This document shows, piece by piece, positions 1 through 6,498 of a DNA stretch of 10,802 bases. A program made the translations under genes and the position numbers. Within the stretch, counting starts at the first letter, position 1. Each line of letters opens with the position of its first letter. Origin of the DNA: Gallionellaceae bacterium (GTDB lineage Bacteria; Pseudomonadota; Gammaproteobacteria; Burkholderiales; Gallionellaceae); the NCBI GenBank assembly GCA_003445795.1, contig DMCN01000106.1, positions 99,723 to 110,524 on the forward strand. The letters are read 5' to 3'. Under the pieces are notes generated by a model that worked only from the letters and a program-made list of their open reading frames with translations, was not told where the DNA came from and did not search any database.

Positions 1-359
1 TCCGGGCCGATGCCGTCGAGCGGCGACAGCCGCCCCATGAGCACGAAATACATTCCCGGAAAAGCCAGCGTCTGTTCCATCATCAGCAGATCGGCGGGCA
101 TCTCCACCACACAGAGCATGTCCGTCTCGCGCCGCGACGAACTGCACAACGGGCATATTTCTTCCTCGGAGAAGTTGTTGCACTTGCTGCAATGCTTGAC
201 GCTGGACACTGCATGATCGAGCGAGCGCGCCAGATGCAGCGCCCCCTGCCGGTCGCGCTGCAACAGGTGATAGGCCATGCGTTGTGCGGATTTCGGGCCC
301 ACGCCCGGCAGACAGCGCAAAGCACTGATCAGCTCTTCCAGACTGGAAGGTGTGTTCAT
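1..359 (-). CDS. recR: Recombination protein RecR, N-terminal part (runs off the left edge)
   Basis: RecR acts with RecF and RecO to load RecA at single-stranded gaps during recombinational repair. The first 119 residues are visible. Residues about 17-33 form the helix-hairpin-helix (LPGVGPKSAQRMAYHLL). A four-cysteine zinc finger follows with C57, C60, C69 and C72 (CSKC...CPLC). The TOPRIM domain begins at about residue 81 (MLCVVEMPADLL) and is cut at the window edge after LSPLDGIGP; the full family length is about 200. The ATG at 359-357 directly abuts the ybaB stop codon (TAG then ATG), and no good Shine-Dalgarno sequence precedes it, so translation is probably coupled to ybaB. The dnaX-ybaB-recR order is widely conserved. 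Identification is from protein motifs and context. Confidence 0.96.
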   Translation of the reverse strand, partial: MNTPSSLEELISALRCLPGVGPKSAQRMAYHLLQRDRQGALHLARSLDHAVSSVKHCSKCNNFSEEEICPLCSSSRRETDMLCVVEMPADLLMMEQTLAFPGMYFVLMGRLSPLDGIGP

Positions 360-683
360 CTAGAACGGCAGACTCATGCCCGGCGGCAGATTCATCCCGG
401 CGGAGAAGCCGCTCATGCGTTTCTTCGATGTCTCATCGGCCTTCTTGTTGGCATCGTTCAGGGCCGCCACGATTAGGTCTTCCAGCATTTCTTTATCGTC
501 CAGCACGCTCTGATCCAGATGCACGCGGCGCACCTCGTGCGCGCAGGTCATGATCACTTTGACCATGCCGGAACCGGACTGTCCTTCCACCTCGACGGTG
601 GCAAGTTCGTCCTGCGCCTTCTTCATGTTCGCCTGCATCTGTTGCGCCTGCTTCATCAGCCCGGCCAATCCGCCCTTCATCAT
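360..683 (-). CDS. ybaB: YbaB/EbfC-family nucleoid-associated protein
   Basis: A 107-residue member of the YbaB/EbfC family, small dimeric DNA-binding proteins that associate with the nucleoid and almost always sit between dnaX and recR. The family signature is clear: MKQAQQMQ near the N-terminus, EVEGQSGSGMVKV in the middle, DDKEMLEDL, and a C-terminal LPPGM..PF. I chose the ATG at 683-681 because the GGAGGA at 696-691 lies 7 bases from it. The in-frame GTG at 689 would be only 1 base from that site. The MMKG N-terminus also matches betaproteobacterial relatives. The gene starts 15 bases after the dnaX stop, and its own stop abuts recR, so the three are probably one transcript. A role in recombination or DnaX handling is sometimes inferred from synteny only. 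Confidence 0.95.
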   Translation of the reverse strand: MMKGGLAGLMKQAQQMQANMKKAQDELATVEVEGQSGSGMVKVIMTCAHEVRRVHLDQSVLDDKEMLEDLIVAALNDANKKADETSKKRMSGFSAGMNLPPGMSLPF

Positions 684-690
684 CTTCACT

Positions 691-696
691 TCCTCC
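691..696 (-). promoter_or_regulatory. Shine-Dalgarno sequence that decides the ybaB start
   Basis: GGAGGA lies on the minus strand in the dnaX-ybaB gap. It is 7 bases from the ATG at 683, 10 from the ATG at 680, and only 1 from the GTG at 689. This supports initiation at 683 rather than at the longer GTG start. Confidence 0.75.
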
Positions 697-698
697 GG

Positions 699-2312
699 TT
701 AAACGGGTCTGATGGACCCTTCGATCAACTGTGCACCAAAATGCGCCTGTGCCTCGCGCACGAAAGCATCCTGTTTGATAGCCTCTTCCGCCTGCTGCTG
801 CCGCGTCTGCTTCTCATGCTGCTCCACTGCGGCGGGGGTTGCGACATCCTTGGTCGCCCCCAGTTCCACTGCCAGCCGGATCGGCTTGACGAAATACTCG
901 CTCAAGGCGGCTTGCAACTTGTCCTGCGCGATCTTGTTGCTTTGCAGATGCTTGTGCTGCGGCGCCAGACTCAGCACCACGCGCCCTTCGGCAAAACTCA
1001 CCAGCACGCTGTTCTTCGCCAGCTCGCGCGCCATGCCTTGCAGATTGAGTTGCGACAGCAGGGCATTCCAATCCAGATCGGTTCCGCTTGCCGCCGTCTG
1101 CACGGGGGCCGAATGCGCCGCAGGTGCTGGCTCGGCGGCCACATGCTTGGCCGCAGTTGGCGCCGCCTTGGCCGCTGCTGCCGGTGCCGGTTTCGGCGCC
1201 ACCTGACCGGCACTCGCCCCCGCACCTTGCGGCGCAAAGGCCAGCATGCGCAGCAATGTCATGGTGAAACCGGCATATTCGTCCGGCGCCAAATCGATCT
1301 CGTTGCGGCCATGGATGACGATCTGGTAATTCAGTTGAATCTCTTCCGGTGTGAACTGCTGCGCCAGCTCCAACAAACGCACACGCTCCGGCTCGTCGTC
1401 AGGAATGGCATTGGGAATGGTCTGTGCCAGCGCTATGCGGTGCAGCAACGTCGCCAGATCCTGCAACGCGGCCTCGAACGCCAGACTGCGGATGGCCATA
1501 TCGTCGGCGATGCGCAACAGTCCGGCGCCATCACCGGCACGCAGCGTTTGCAACAAGTCGAACAGATAACCCTGATCAATCGCCCCCAGCATGGTACGCA
1601 CCAGCGCCTCGTCCACTTTGCCCGAAGAATAGGCAATGGCCTGGTCGAGCAGGCTCAGTGCATCGCGCATGCTGCCCTGTGCGGCGCGCGCCACCAGATT
1701 CAGCGCACCGTTCTCGAACGGGATGTTCTCCTGCCCCAGTACATATTGCAGATGGGTATGGATCAACGCGGGCGGCAACTGCTTGAGGTTGAACTGCAGA
1801 CAGCGCGACAGCACGGTGACCGGAATCTTCTGTGGATCGGTGGTGGCAAGGATGAACTTCACATGCGACGGCGGCTCTTCCAGCGTCTTCAGCATGGCGT
1901 TGAAGGCCGACTTCGACAGCATGTGCACTTCGTCGATGATGTAGACCTTGAAACGCCCGCTGGTCGGCGCATACAGCGCGCTTTCCAGCAGCTCGCGCAT
2001 GTTGTCGACCTGGGTGTTCGAGGCGGCATCAAGCTCGATCAGATCGACGAAACGACCGCTATCGATCTCGGTGCAGGCACCGCATGTGCCGCACGGCTCG
2101 GCAGTGATGCCGGATTCACAATTCAGGGATTTTGCGAAGATGCGCGCGATGGTGGTCTTGCCCACGCCGCGCGTGCCGGTGAAGAGATAGGCATGGTGCA
2201 GGCGGTTTTGCGTGAGCGCGTTGGTCAGCGCCTGCACGACATGTTCCTGCCCCGCCAGTTGAGCAAAGTTCCGGGGCCGCCATTTGCGTGCTAATACTGA
2301 AGTCGCTGACAT
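699..2312 (-). CDS. dnaX: DNA polymerase III subunit tau (DnaX)
   Basis: DnaX (537 residues) is the clamp-loader ATPase that also links the polymerase III core to the replisome. Visible motifs: the LARKWRP N-terminus, Walker A GTRGVGKT at 46-53, zinc-binding cysteines C65, C74, C77 and C80, Walker B with DEVH at about 127-130, sensor 1 ATT at 156-158, and the SRC arginine-finger motif at 169-171. An Ala/Pro-rich linker spans about 362-410, followed by a C-terminal domain (411-537) that in tau proteins contacts the polymerase alpha subunit. It is shorter than E. coli tau (643). I see no run of the A-AAA-AAG type in the linker region, so a programmed-frameshift gamma form is not evident. The ATG at 2312 is preceded by GAGAGG four bases upstream. 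It lies 55 bases downstream of ffs on the same strand. Confidence 0.97.
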   Translation of the reverse strand: MSATSVLARKWRPRNFAQLAGQEHVVQALTNALTQNRLHHAYLFTGTRGVGKTTIARIFAKSLNCESGITAEPCGTCGACTEIDSGRFVDLIELDAASNTQVDNMRELLESALYAPTSGRFKVYIIDEVHMLSKSAFNAMLKTLEEPPSHVKFILATTDPQKIPVTVLSRCLQFNLKQLPPALIHTHLQYVLGQENIPFENGALNLVARAAQGSMRDALSLLDQAIAYSSGKVDEALVRTMLGAIDQGYLFDLLQTLRAGDGAGLLRIADDMAIRSLAFEAALQDLATLLHRIALAQTIPNAIPDDEPERVRLLELAQQFTPEEIQLNYQIVIHGRNEIDLAPDEYAGFTMTLLRMLAFAPQGAGASAGQVAPKPAPAAAAKAAPTAAKHVAAEPAPAAHSAPVQTAASGTDLDWNALLSQLNLQGMARELAKNSVLVSFAEGRVVLSLAPQHKHLQSNKIAQDKLQAALSEYFVKPIRLAVELGATKDVATPAAVEQHEKQTRQQQAEEAIKQDAFVREAQAHFGAQLIEGSIRPV

Positions 2313-2367
2313 ATCGCCTCTCGCCCAACCGTTGACCCATCGAGTGTGACGCCCTCGAACATAAGGA

Positions 2368-2463
2368 GGCGAGCCTTACCCCCGGCACTTGCACCGCTTG
2401 GCTGTGGCTGCTTCCTTCCGGACCTGACCAGGTTCACCAAAGTGCAATGCGGGGAGACCCGCC
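2368..2463 (-). ncRNA. ffs: Signal recognition particle RNA, 4.5S small bacterial type
   Basis: The minus strand carries the near-invariant SRP RNA apical segment at about 2429-2406, including GGTCAGGTCCGGAAGGAAGC, where Ffh binds. The flanks fold back on each other: GGCGGGTC at the 5' end (2463-2456) pairs with GGCTCGCC at the 3' end (2375-2368), with two G-U wobbles. Inside this, TCCCC can pair with the GGGGG run, and TTGCAC with GTGCAA. This gives the single long hairpin of about 96 nt typical of bacteria lacking an Alu domain. The RNA forms the SRP with Ffh and targets nascent membrane proteins. The ends are set by the outermost pairs and may be a few bases off. dnaX follows on the same strand. 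Confidence 0.95.
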
Positions 2464-2468
2464 AAACC

Positions 2469-2497
2469 ATTGAAACTTTGCTCAACTGTTCTGCAAA
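2469..2497 (-). promoter_or_regulatory. Possible sigma70 promoter for ffs
   Basis: On the minus strand TTTGCA (2497-2492) is followed after 17 bases by TTCAAT (2474-2469). Each matches the consensus at 4 of 6 positions. Transcription would start about 6 bases further on, close to 2463, the base where the RNA helix begins. The position is good but the hexamers are weak. Confidence 0.4.
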
Positions 2498-2498
2498 G
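2476..2498 (-). repeat. Inverted repeat between fumA and ffs
   Basis: CTTTGC (2498-2493) and GCAAAG (2481-2476) form a 6-bp perfect stem around an 11-base loop. It can be extended to 9 pairs with one G-U, and is followed by a short TTT. It lies 18 bases after the fumA stop, so it may be a weak terminator for fumA. It also overlaps the proposed ffs -35 element. Confidence 0.3.
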
Positions 2499-2516
2499 CT
2501 TCGAAAACCATACAAA

Positions 2517-4043
2517 CTAAATCTGTTTGACCGGAATCATCCCGATCCGCTTCTTCCACTCCGCCGGACCAATCTCGTGCACCGAGCGCCCTTGCGTATC
2601 CACGGCTACGGTCACCGGCATGTCCAGCACCTCGAATTCGTAGATGGCCTCCATGCCCAGATCGGCAAAAGCCACCACTTTGGCGCTCTTGATCGCCTGC
2701 GCCACGAGATAGGCCGCACCGCCGACCGCCATCAGATAGACCGCTGCGTGTTTTTTGATCGCTTCCAGACCGACCTTGCCGCGCTCAGCCTTGCCGATCA
2801 TGCCGATCAACCCGGTCTGCGCCAGCATGGTCTCGGTGAACTTGTCCATGCGTGTCGCCGTCGTCGGTCCGGCGGGCCCGACCACCTCGTCGCGCACCGG
2901 ATCGACCGGGCCGACATAGTAAATGAATCGACCGTTAAAATCCACGCCGGGCGGCAGTTTTTCGCCCTTTGCCAGCATTTCCACGATGCGTTTGTGGGCC
3001 GCATCGCGCCCGGTCAACAGCTTGCCGGATAGCAGCAGGGTCTCGCCCGGCTGCCATTTCAGGATATCGTCGCGCGTCACCGTATCGAGGTTCACGCGCC
3101 GCGCATCCTCGGCCGGATGCCAATGCACGTCAGGATAGTCCTCGATCTTCGGCGGCGTGAAGGTCGCCACGCCACTGCCATCCAGCTCGAAATGCACATG
3201 CCGCGTCGCGGCACAGTTCGGAATGATGGCGATGGGTTTGGAAGCCGCGTGCGTTGGATAGTCGAGTATCTTCACATCCAGCACAGTGGTCAGCCCGCCC
3301 AGCCCCTGCGCGCCTATGCCCAGTGCGTTCACCTTGTCGAAAATCTCGATGCGCAATTCCTCAATGCGGTTTTTCGCCCCGCGCGCCTTGAGTTCGGTCA
3401 TGTCGATGTCTTCCATCAACGCTTCTTTTGCCAGCAGCAAGGCCTTCTCTGCCGTGCCGCCGATGCCGATGCCGAGTTGCCCGGGAGGACACCAGCCCGC
3501 CCCCATCCCCGGTAGCTGGCTGACAACCCACTCCACCACATCGTCGCCGGGATTGAGCATGGCAAAACGCGACTTGTTCTCGGACCCGCCACCCTTGGCG
3601 GCGATACGCACGTCCACCCTATCGCCCGGCACAATCTCGAAATGCACCACTGCCGGCGTGTTATCGCCCGTGTTCTTGCGCCTTCCCGCCGGCTCGCTGA
3701 CGATCGATGCACGCAACACATTGTCGGGCAGCATGTAGGCTTTGCGCACACCGGCATTCACCATCTCGGTGATACCCATGGAAGCATCCGCCCAGCGCAC
3801 ATCCATCCCCACGCGCACGAAAGCCACCACGATGCCGGTATCCTGGCAGATCGGGCGCTTGCCCAACGCGCACATGCGCGAATTGGTCAGTATCTGTGCC
3901 ATCGCATCCTTGGCGGCGGGAGATTCCTCGCGCCGATAGGCCGCGGCAAGGGCTTGCACATAGTCCTGCGGATGGTAGTAGGAGATGAACTGCAGCGCGT
4001 CGGCGATGCTGTCGATGAAATCCTGCTGGCGGATTGTGGTCAT
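2517..4043 (-). CDS. fumA: Class I (iron-sulphur) fumarate hydratase
   Basis: Converts fumarate to (S)-malate in the TCA cycle in the cytoplasm. The 508 residues contain both parts of a single-chain class I enzyme: an N-terminal catalytic domain to about residue 290 and a C-terminal beta domain from about 294 (FTPPKIEDYP) onward. The three likely [4Fe-4S] ligands are C66 (ICQDTG), C185 (GWCPPG) and C277 (IPNCAA). Their spacing of 119 and 92 residues closely matches E. coli FumA. KGGGSENKS at 150-158 is a family hallmark. The cluster makes such enzymes sensitive to oxygen and superoxide. The ATG at 4043 has GGGAG seven bases upstream, and a sigma70-type promoter lies at 4071-4099. It is slightly shorter than E. 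coli FumA (548). Annotation as fumarase rather than the related L(+)-tartrate dehydratase rests on single-chain architecture and overall similarity. Confidence 0.93.
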   Translation of the reverse strand: MTTIRQQDFIDSIADALQFISYYHPQDYVQALAAAYRREESPAAKDAMAQILTNSRMCALGKRPICQDTGIVVAFVRVGMDVRWADASMGITEMVNAGVRKAYMLPDNVLRASIVSEPAGRRKNTGDNTPAVVHFEIVPGDRVDVRIAAKGGGSENKSRFAMLNPGDDVVEWVVSQLPGMGAGWCPPGQLGIGIGGTAEKALLLAKEALMEDIDMTELKARGAKNRIEELRIEIFDKVNALGIGAQGLGGLTTVLDVKILDYPTHAASKPIAIIPNCAATRHVHFELDGSGVATFTPPKIEDYPDVHWHPAEDARRVNLDTVTRDDILKWQPGETLLLSGKLLTGRDAAHKRIVEMLAKGEKLPPGVDFNGRFIYYVGPVDPVRDEVVGPAGPTTATRMDKFTETMLAQTGLIGMIGKAERGKVGLEAIKKHAAVYLMAVGGAAYLVAQAIKSAKVVAFADLGMEAIYEFEVLDMPVTVAVDTQGRSVHEIGPAEWKKRIGMIPVKQI

Positions 4044-4070
4044 GTTAAAACTCCCGATACGGACGCAAGG

Positions 4071-4099
4071 ATTATGGGAGGACAGGCTACCCGCGTCAA
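4071..4099 (-). promoter_or_regulatory. Sigma70-type promoter of fumA
   Basis: TTGACG (4099-4094) and CATAAT (4076-4071), each matching consensus at 5 of 6 positions, are separated by exactly 17 bases on the minus strand. The predicted transcript starts near 4064, giving a leader of about 20 bases that contains the GGGAG ribosome binding site. Confidence 0.65.
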
Positions 4100-4107
4100 T
4101 TAACGGT

Positions 4108-4113
4108 TAGAAT
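4108..4113 (+). promoter_or_regulatory. Possible -10 element for the rbgA-type GTPase gene
   Basis: TAGAAT matches the -10 consensus at 5 of 6 positions and would give a leader of about 20 bases before the ATG at 4142. No recognisable -35 hexamer lies 16-18 bases upstream, so this is tentative. It sits only 9 bases from the fumA -35 element, so the two divergent polymerase sites would overlap. Confidence 0.3.
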
Positions 4114-4141
4114 GCGCGCCTGTTTTCAAGGGCTTTAGCAA

Positions 4142-5050
4142 ATGGCGATTCAATGGTTCCCCGGCCACATGACCTCGGCGAAGAAGAAGGCGACCGAGAC
4201 CATGGAGCGCATCGATGTCGTCATCGAGGTGCTGGATGCGCGCGTGCCGGAAGCGGGCAGCAACCCGATGATCCGCGAGATGCGCGAACACCGCCAGCGC
4301 CCCTGCCTCAAGGTGCTGAACAAGGCCGACCTCGCCGATCCTGCGGCAACCAAGGCCTGGCTGGATCACTTCAACAGCCAGAAAAACGTGAAAGCAATCG
4401 CCATCTCGTGCAAGAAGCCGGGCGAGGCCGCAAAGATACCGAAGCTGTGCCTGCCGCTCGCGCCGCACCGCGGCTCGGTGCTCAAGCCACTGCGCATGAT
4501 GGTGATGGGCATCCCAAACGTCGGCAAATCGACCTTCATCAACGCACTCCTGAAGAAGCGCACCGCTGCTGTGGGCGACGAGCCGGCTATCACCAAGAAC
4601 CTGCAACATTTCGAACTCAGCGACACCATGCAGCTCATCGACACGCCCGGCATGATGTGGCCAAAGATCGCCTATGAGAGTGACGGTTACCTGCTCGCTG
4701 CCAGCAACCTGATCGGCCGCAACGCCTATCATGAAAGTGAAGTTGCCGCCTTCCTCGGCGATCTGCTCATGGAGCGCTATCCGGCACTGGTCAAGCAGCG
4801 TTACAAATCAGCAAACGAAGAAATGGACGGCGTTGCCCTGATCGAAGCCATCGCCCAACAACGCGGTTTCCGCATCAGGGGTAAAGAATTCGATCTGGAA
4901 AAGGCGGCGATGACCTTGTTACAGGACTTCCGCACCGGCACGCTCGGTCGCATCAGCCTGGAGACCCCGGCAACGCGCGCCGAGATGATGAAGAGCTCGA
5001 CGCCACAAGCGGACGCCGAGCAGGACGAGGATCAATCCGGCTCGGACTGA
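4142..5050 (+). CDS. rbgA: Ribosome biogenesis GTPase, RbgA/YlqF family (circularly permuted)
   Basis: A 302-residue GTPase with its motifs in the permuted order G4-G5-G1-G2-G3: NKAD at 60-63 (G4), SCK at 89-91 (G5), GIPNVGKST at 123-131 (G1, P-loop), T151 within PAITKN (G2) and DTPG at 167-170 (G3). The N-terminal IQWFPGHM and the RVPEAGSNP segment are typical of the YlqF/RbgA branch. In Bacillus the family member acts in late 50S subunit assembly; the same role is inferred here. A C-terminal helical region from about 195 follows, with a short acidic tail. The start has only a weak AGGG about 9 bases upstream, but the conserved N-terminus fixes it. Its 3' end overlaps the convergent globin gene by 19 bases. 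It is alone on its strand here. Confidence 0.93.
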   Translation: MAIQWFPGHMTSAKKKATETMERIDVVIEVLDARVPEAGSNPMIREMREHRQRPCLKVLNKADLADPAATKAWLDHFNSQKNVKAIAISCKKPGEAAKIPKLCLPLAPHRGSVLKPLRMMVMGIPNVGKSTFINALLKKRTAAVGDEPAITKNLQHFELSDTMQLIDTPGMMWPKIAYESDGYLLAASNLIGRNAYHESEVAAFLGDLLMERYPALVKQRYKSANEEMDGVALIEAIAQQRGFRIRGKEFDLEKAAMTLLQDFRTGTLGRISLETPATRAEMMKSSTPQADAEQDEDQSGSD

Positions 5051-5436
5051 TTCCTCATGAAATCGGCCACCTTGATGAAGGCCACCCTCAGTTCGTTGCG
5101 CAAGTTCTCATCCTCCACCACGTCCGTCAGCGCCTGATCCATGCACATCAGCCACTGGTTGCGCTCGGTCTTGCCAATCGAGAACGGCATGTGACGCTGG
5201 CGCAGGTGCGGATGGCCGAATTTCTCCACGAACAGTTGCGGCCCGCCCATCCAGCCGGAGAGGAACATGAACAGCTTCTCTTCCGAGCCTTTCAGGCTTT
5301 CGGCGTGCATCTTGCGCACGCCGTGCACCTCGGGCAATTCGTCCATCACCTGGTAAAAACGCTGCACCAGTTGGCGCACCTTGGCTTCGCCGCCGATGCG
5401 CTCGTAGTGGTTGTTTTTCGATTCACTGATCTGCAT
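5032..5436 (-). CDS. Group II truncated haemoglobin (trHbO/YjbI-like)
   Basis: A 134-residue haem protein of the 2-over-2 globin fold. By comparison with mycobacterial trHbO, the proximal haem ligand is H82 (LRQRHMPFSIG), the distal B10 residue is Y28 (RFYQVMDE), G8 is W95 (RNQWLMCM), and GGP at 64-66 lies in the CD-E region. H44 probably takes the CD1 position, where tyrosine, phenylalanine or histidine occur in group II. Such proteins bind oxygen or NO and are linked to redox or NO stress; the substrate here cannot be told from sequence. The ATG has GGAG seven bases upstream inside the end of the methyltransferase gene, and the two frames overlap by 14 bases, suggesting translational coupling. 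The 3' end overlaps rbgA tail-to-tail by 19 bases, with no visible terminator between them. Confidence 0.92.
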   Translation of the reverse strand: MQISESKNNHYERIGGEAKVRQLVQRFYQVMDELPEVHGVRKMHAESLKGSEEKLFMFLSGWMGGPQLFVEKFGHPHLRQRHMPFSIGKTERNQWLMCMDQALTDVVEDENLRNELRVAFIKVADFMRNQSEPD

Positions 5437-6292
5437 CGTCCTGCTCCGTAAAGAATCTGTCTTTCATCTCTTCCAGCCCCACACTGTGGAGCACCTCGTT
5501 CAACCGTTCCGCCGTCCGCTTGCGCGGCAGGTCCTTGTAACTGGCCACGATGAGCTCGTTCTTCATCGAATGTTCCCATCCTACCAGTTCGGTCACCGTC
5601 ACCTGATAACCATGCGCCTCCAGCAGCAGGCAGCGCAACACGTTGGTGAGATGGCTGCCGAATTCGCGCGTATGGATGGGATGCCGCCACAGCTCGACCA
5701 GTGCGTCCTTGGCCAGTTGTTTGCCCTTGTTCTTGCGCAGCACCGCAGCCACCTCGGCCTGGCAGCACGGCACCAGCACGATATGCTTCGCCTGTTTCTT
5801 CAGCGCGAAGTTGATCGCATCATCGGTCGCCGTGTTGCAGGCATGCAACGCCGTCACCACATCCACCTGGGCGGGCAACTTGTCCGAAACGATGGATTCC
5901 GCCACCGACAGATTCAGGAACGACATGCCGCCAAATCCAAGCTGCTGCGCCAGTTCGTGCGAATGCGTGACCAATTCCTCGCGCGTCTCGATGCCGTAGA
6001 TATGCGAGACATCGTGCAAAGCCTTGAAGAACAGGTCGTACAGAATGAACCCCAGATAGGATTTTCCCGCACCGTGATCTACCAGCGTCAATGCGCCGCG
6101 TTCCCCGCGCACCTCTTCCAGCAAGGGCTCGATGAACTGGTACAGGTGATACACCTGCTTCAGCTTGCGGCGCGAATCCTGGTTCATCTTGCCGTCGCGC
6201 GTCAGGATATGCAACGCCTTCAGCAGTTCGATGGATTGGCCGGGACGGATTTCGGGGTATTCGGGGGGCGGTGATTTCTTCATGTCGCGCAT
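5423..6292 (-). CDS. SAM-dependent methyltransferase (Methyltransf_32-like)
   Basis: A 289-residue class I methyltransferase. Motif I is VDHGAGKSYLG at 71-81. The acidic residue expected to bind the ribose of S-adenosylmethionine is E102 in YGIETREEL. LHACNTATDD at 149-158 and the VPCCQ motif at 174-178 are characteristic of the PF13679-type group. Proteins of this group are mostly uncharacterised and some eukaryotic relatives are thought to modify RNA, so the substrate is unknown here. An alternative ATG exists at 6283 (residue 4). The first ATG at 6292 is kept because AGGG lies three bases upstream of it, which is not strong evidence. The gene follows the mnmC remnant on the same strand, and its end overlaps the globin start, so it leads a two-gene unit. 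Confidence 0.82.
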   Translation of the reverse strand: MRDMKKSPPPEYPEIRPGQSIELLKALHILTRDGKMNQDSRRKLKQVYHLYQFIEPLLEEVRGERGALTLVDHGAGKSYLGFILYDLFFKALHDVSHIYGIETREELVTHSHELAQQLGFGGMSFLNLSVAESIVSDKLPAQVDVVTALHACNTATDDAINFALKKQAKHIVLVPCCQAEVAAVLRKNKGKQLAKDALVELWRHPIHTREFGSHLTNVLRCLLLEAHGYQVTVTELVGWEHSMKNELIVASYKDLPRKRTAERLNEVLHSVGLEEMKDRFFTEQDDADQ

Positions 6293-6305
6293 TGTCCCTT
6301 ATTTC

Positions 6306-6437
6306 TCACTCTTGGCAACGGCGCCAGCGCATTGCCTTGCAGGAACACATGGCGCGCTCTTCCAGTCCGGAATCGGAGGAAAAGCACACATCGCCAAAGC
6401 GATCCGAATAGGGGTGTACGTCTTTCCAGTTGAGCAT
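6306..6437 (-). pseudogene. mnmC: 5' remnant of mnmC (tRNA wobble-uridine modification enzyme), frameshifted and truncated
   Basis: Minus-strand translation from the ATG at 6437 begins MLNWKDVHPYSDRFGDVCFS and continues SDSGLEE. This resembles the start of the N-terminal methyltransferase domain of MnmC (pattern FDDVYFS..GLEETRHVFLQGN). After GLEE (codon ending at 6357) the frame is lost and reads nonsense to a TGA at 6308-6306. The expected continuation RHVFLQGNALA is found one frame over, from 6354 to about 6322. Two bases (6356-6355) stand where one whole codon is expected, so a single-base deletion explains the shift. Beyond NALA the similarity stops and the methyltransferase gene begins at 6292. 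Intact MnmC is a bifunctional enzyme of more than 600 residues making mnm5(s2)U34 in tRNA. The match is from memory of the family, not a search. A short de novo gene is less likely because both frames match the same protein. Confidence 0.7.
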
Positions 6438-6450
6438 GATCTCAAAATGA

Positions 6451-6475
6451 TTCCGGCGGGACAGGCCCGCCGGAA
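6451..6475 (-). terminator. Hairpin, probable terminator of the psiF-like gene
   Basis: TTCCGGCGGG and CCCGCCGGAA form a perfect 10-bp GC-rich stem around a 5-base loop, starting 23 bases after the psiF-like stop codon on the minus strand. The following TCATTTTG is only a weak U-tract, so termination may be incomplete. It lies just upstream of the mnmC remnant. Confidence 0.55.
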
Positions 6476-6498
6476 CATATCACATCAGCCCGATTAGA

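Noticed and set aside
684..689. GTG start for ybaB at 689
   Set aside because: The GGAGGA site would be only 1 base away; the ATG at 683 has proper spacing and matches family N-termini.
519..2294. Long 591-codon open frame on the plus strand opposite dnaX
   Set aside because: It is the mirror of a GC-rich conserved gene: rich in His, Arg, Leu and Gln, with no recognisable domain or ribosome site. dnaX on the other strand is certain.
2346..3032. 228-codon plus-strand frame across ffs and the fumA 3' end
   Set aside because: It runs antisense through the conserved SRP RNA and the fumarase C-terminal domain, and its translation shows no domain.
5346..5768. 140-codon minus-strand frame overlapping methyltransferase and globin genes
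   Set aside because: It lies in another frame of two well-supported genes, and its translation is low-complexity Arg/Gly/Ala.
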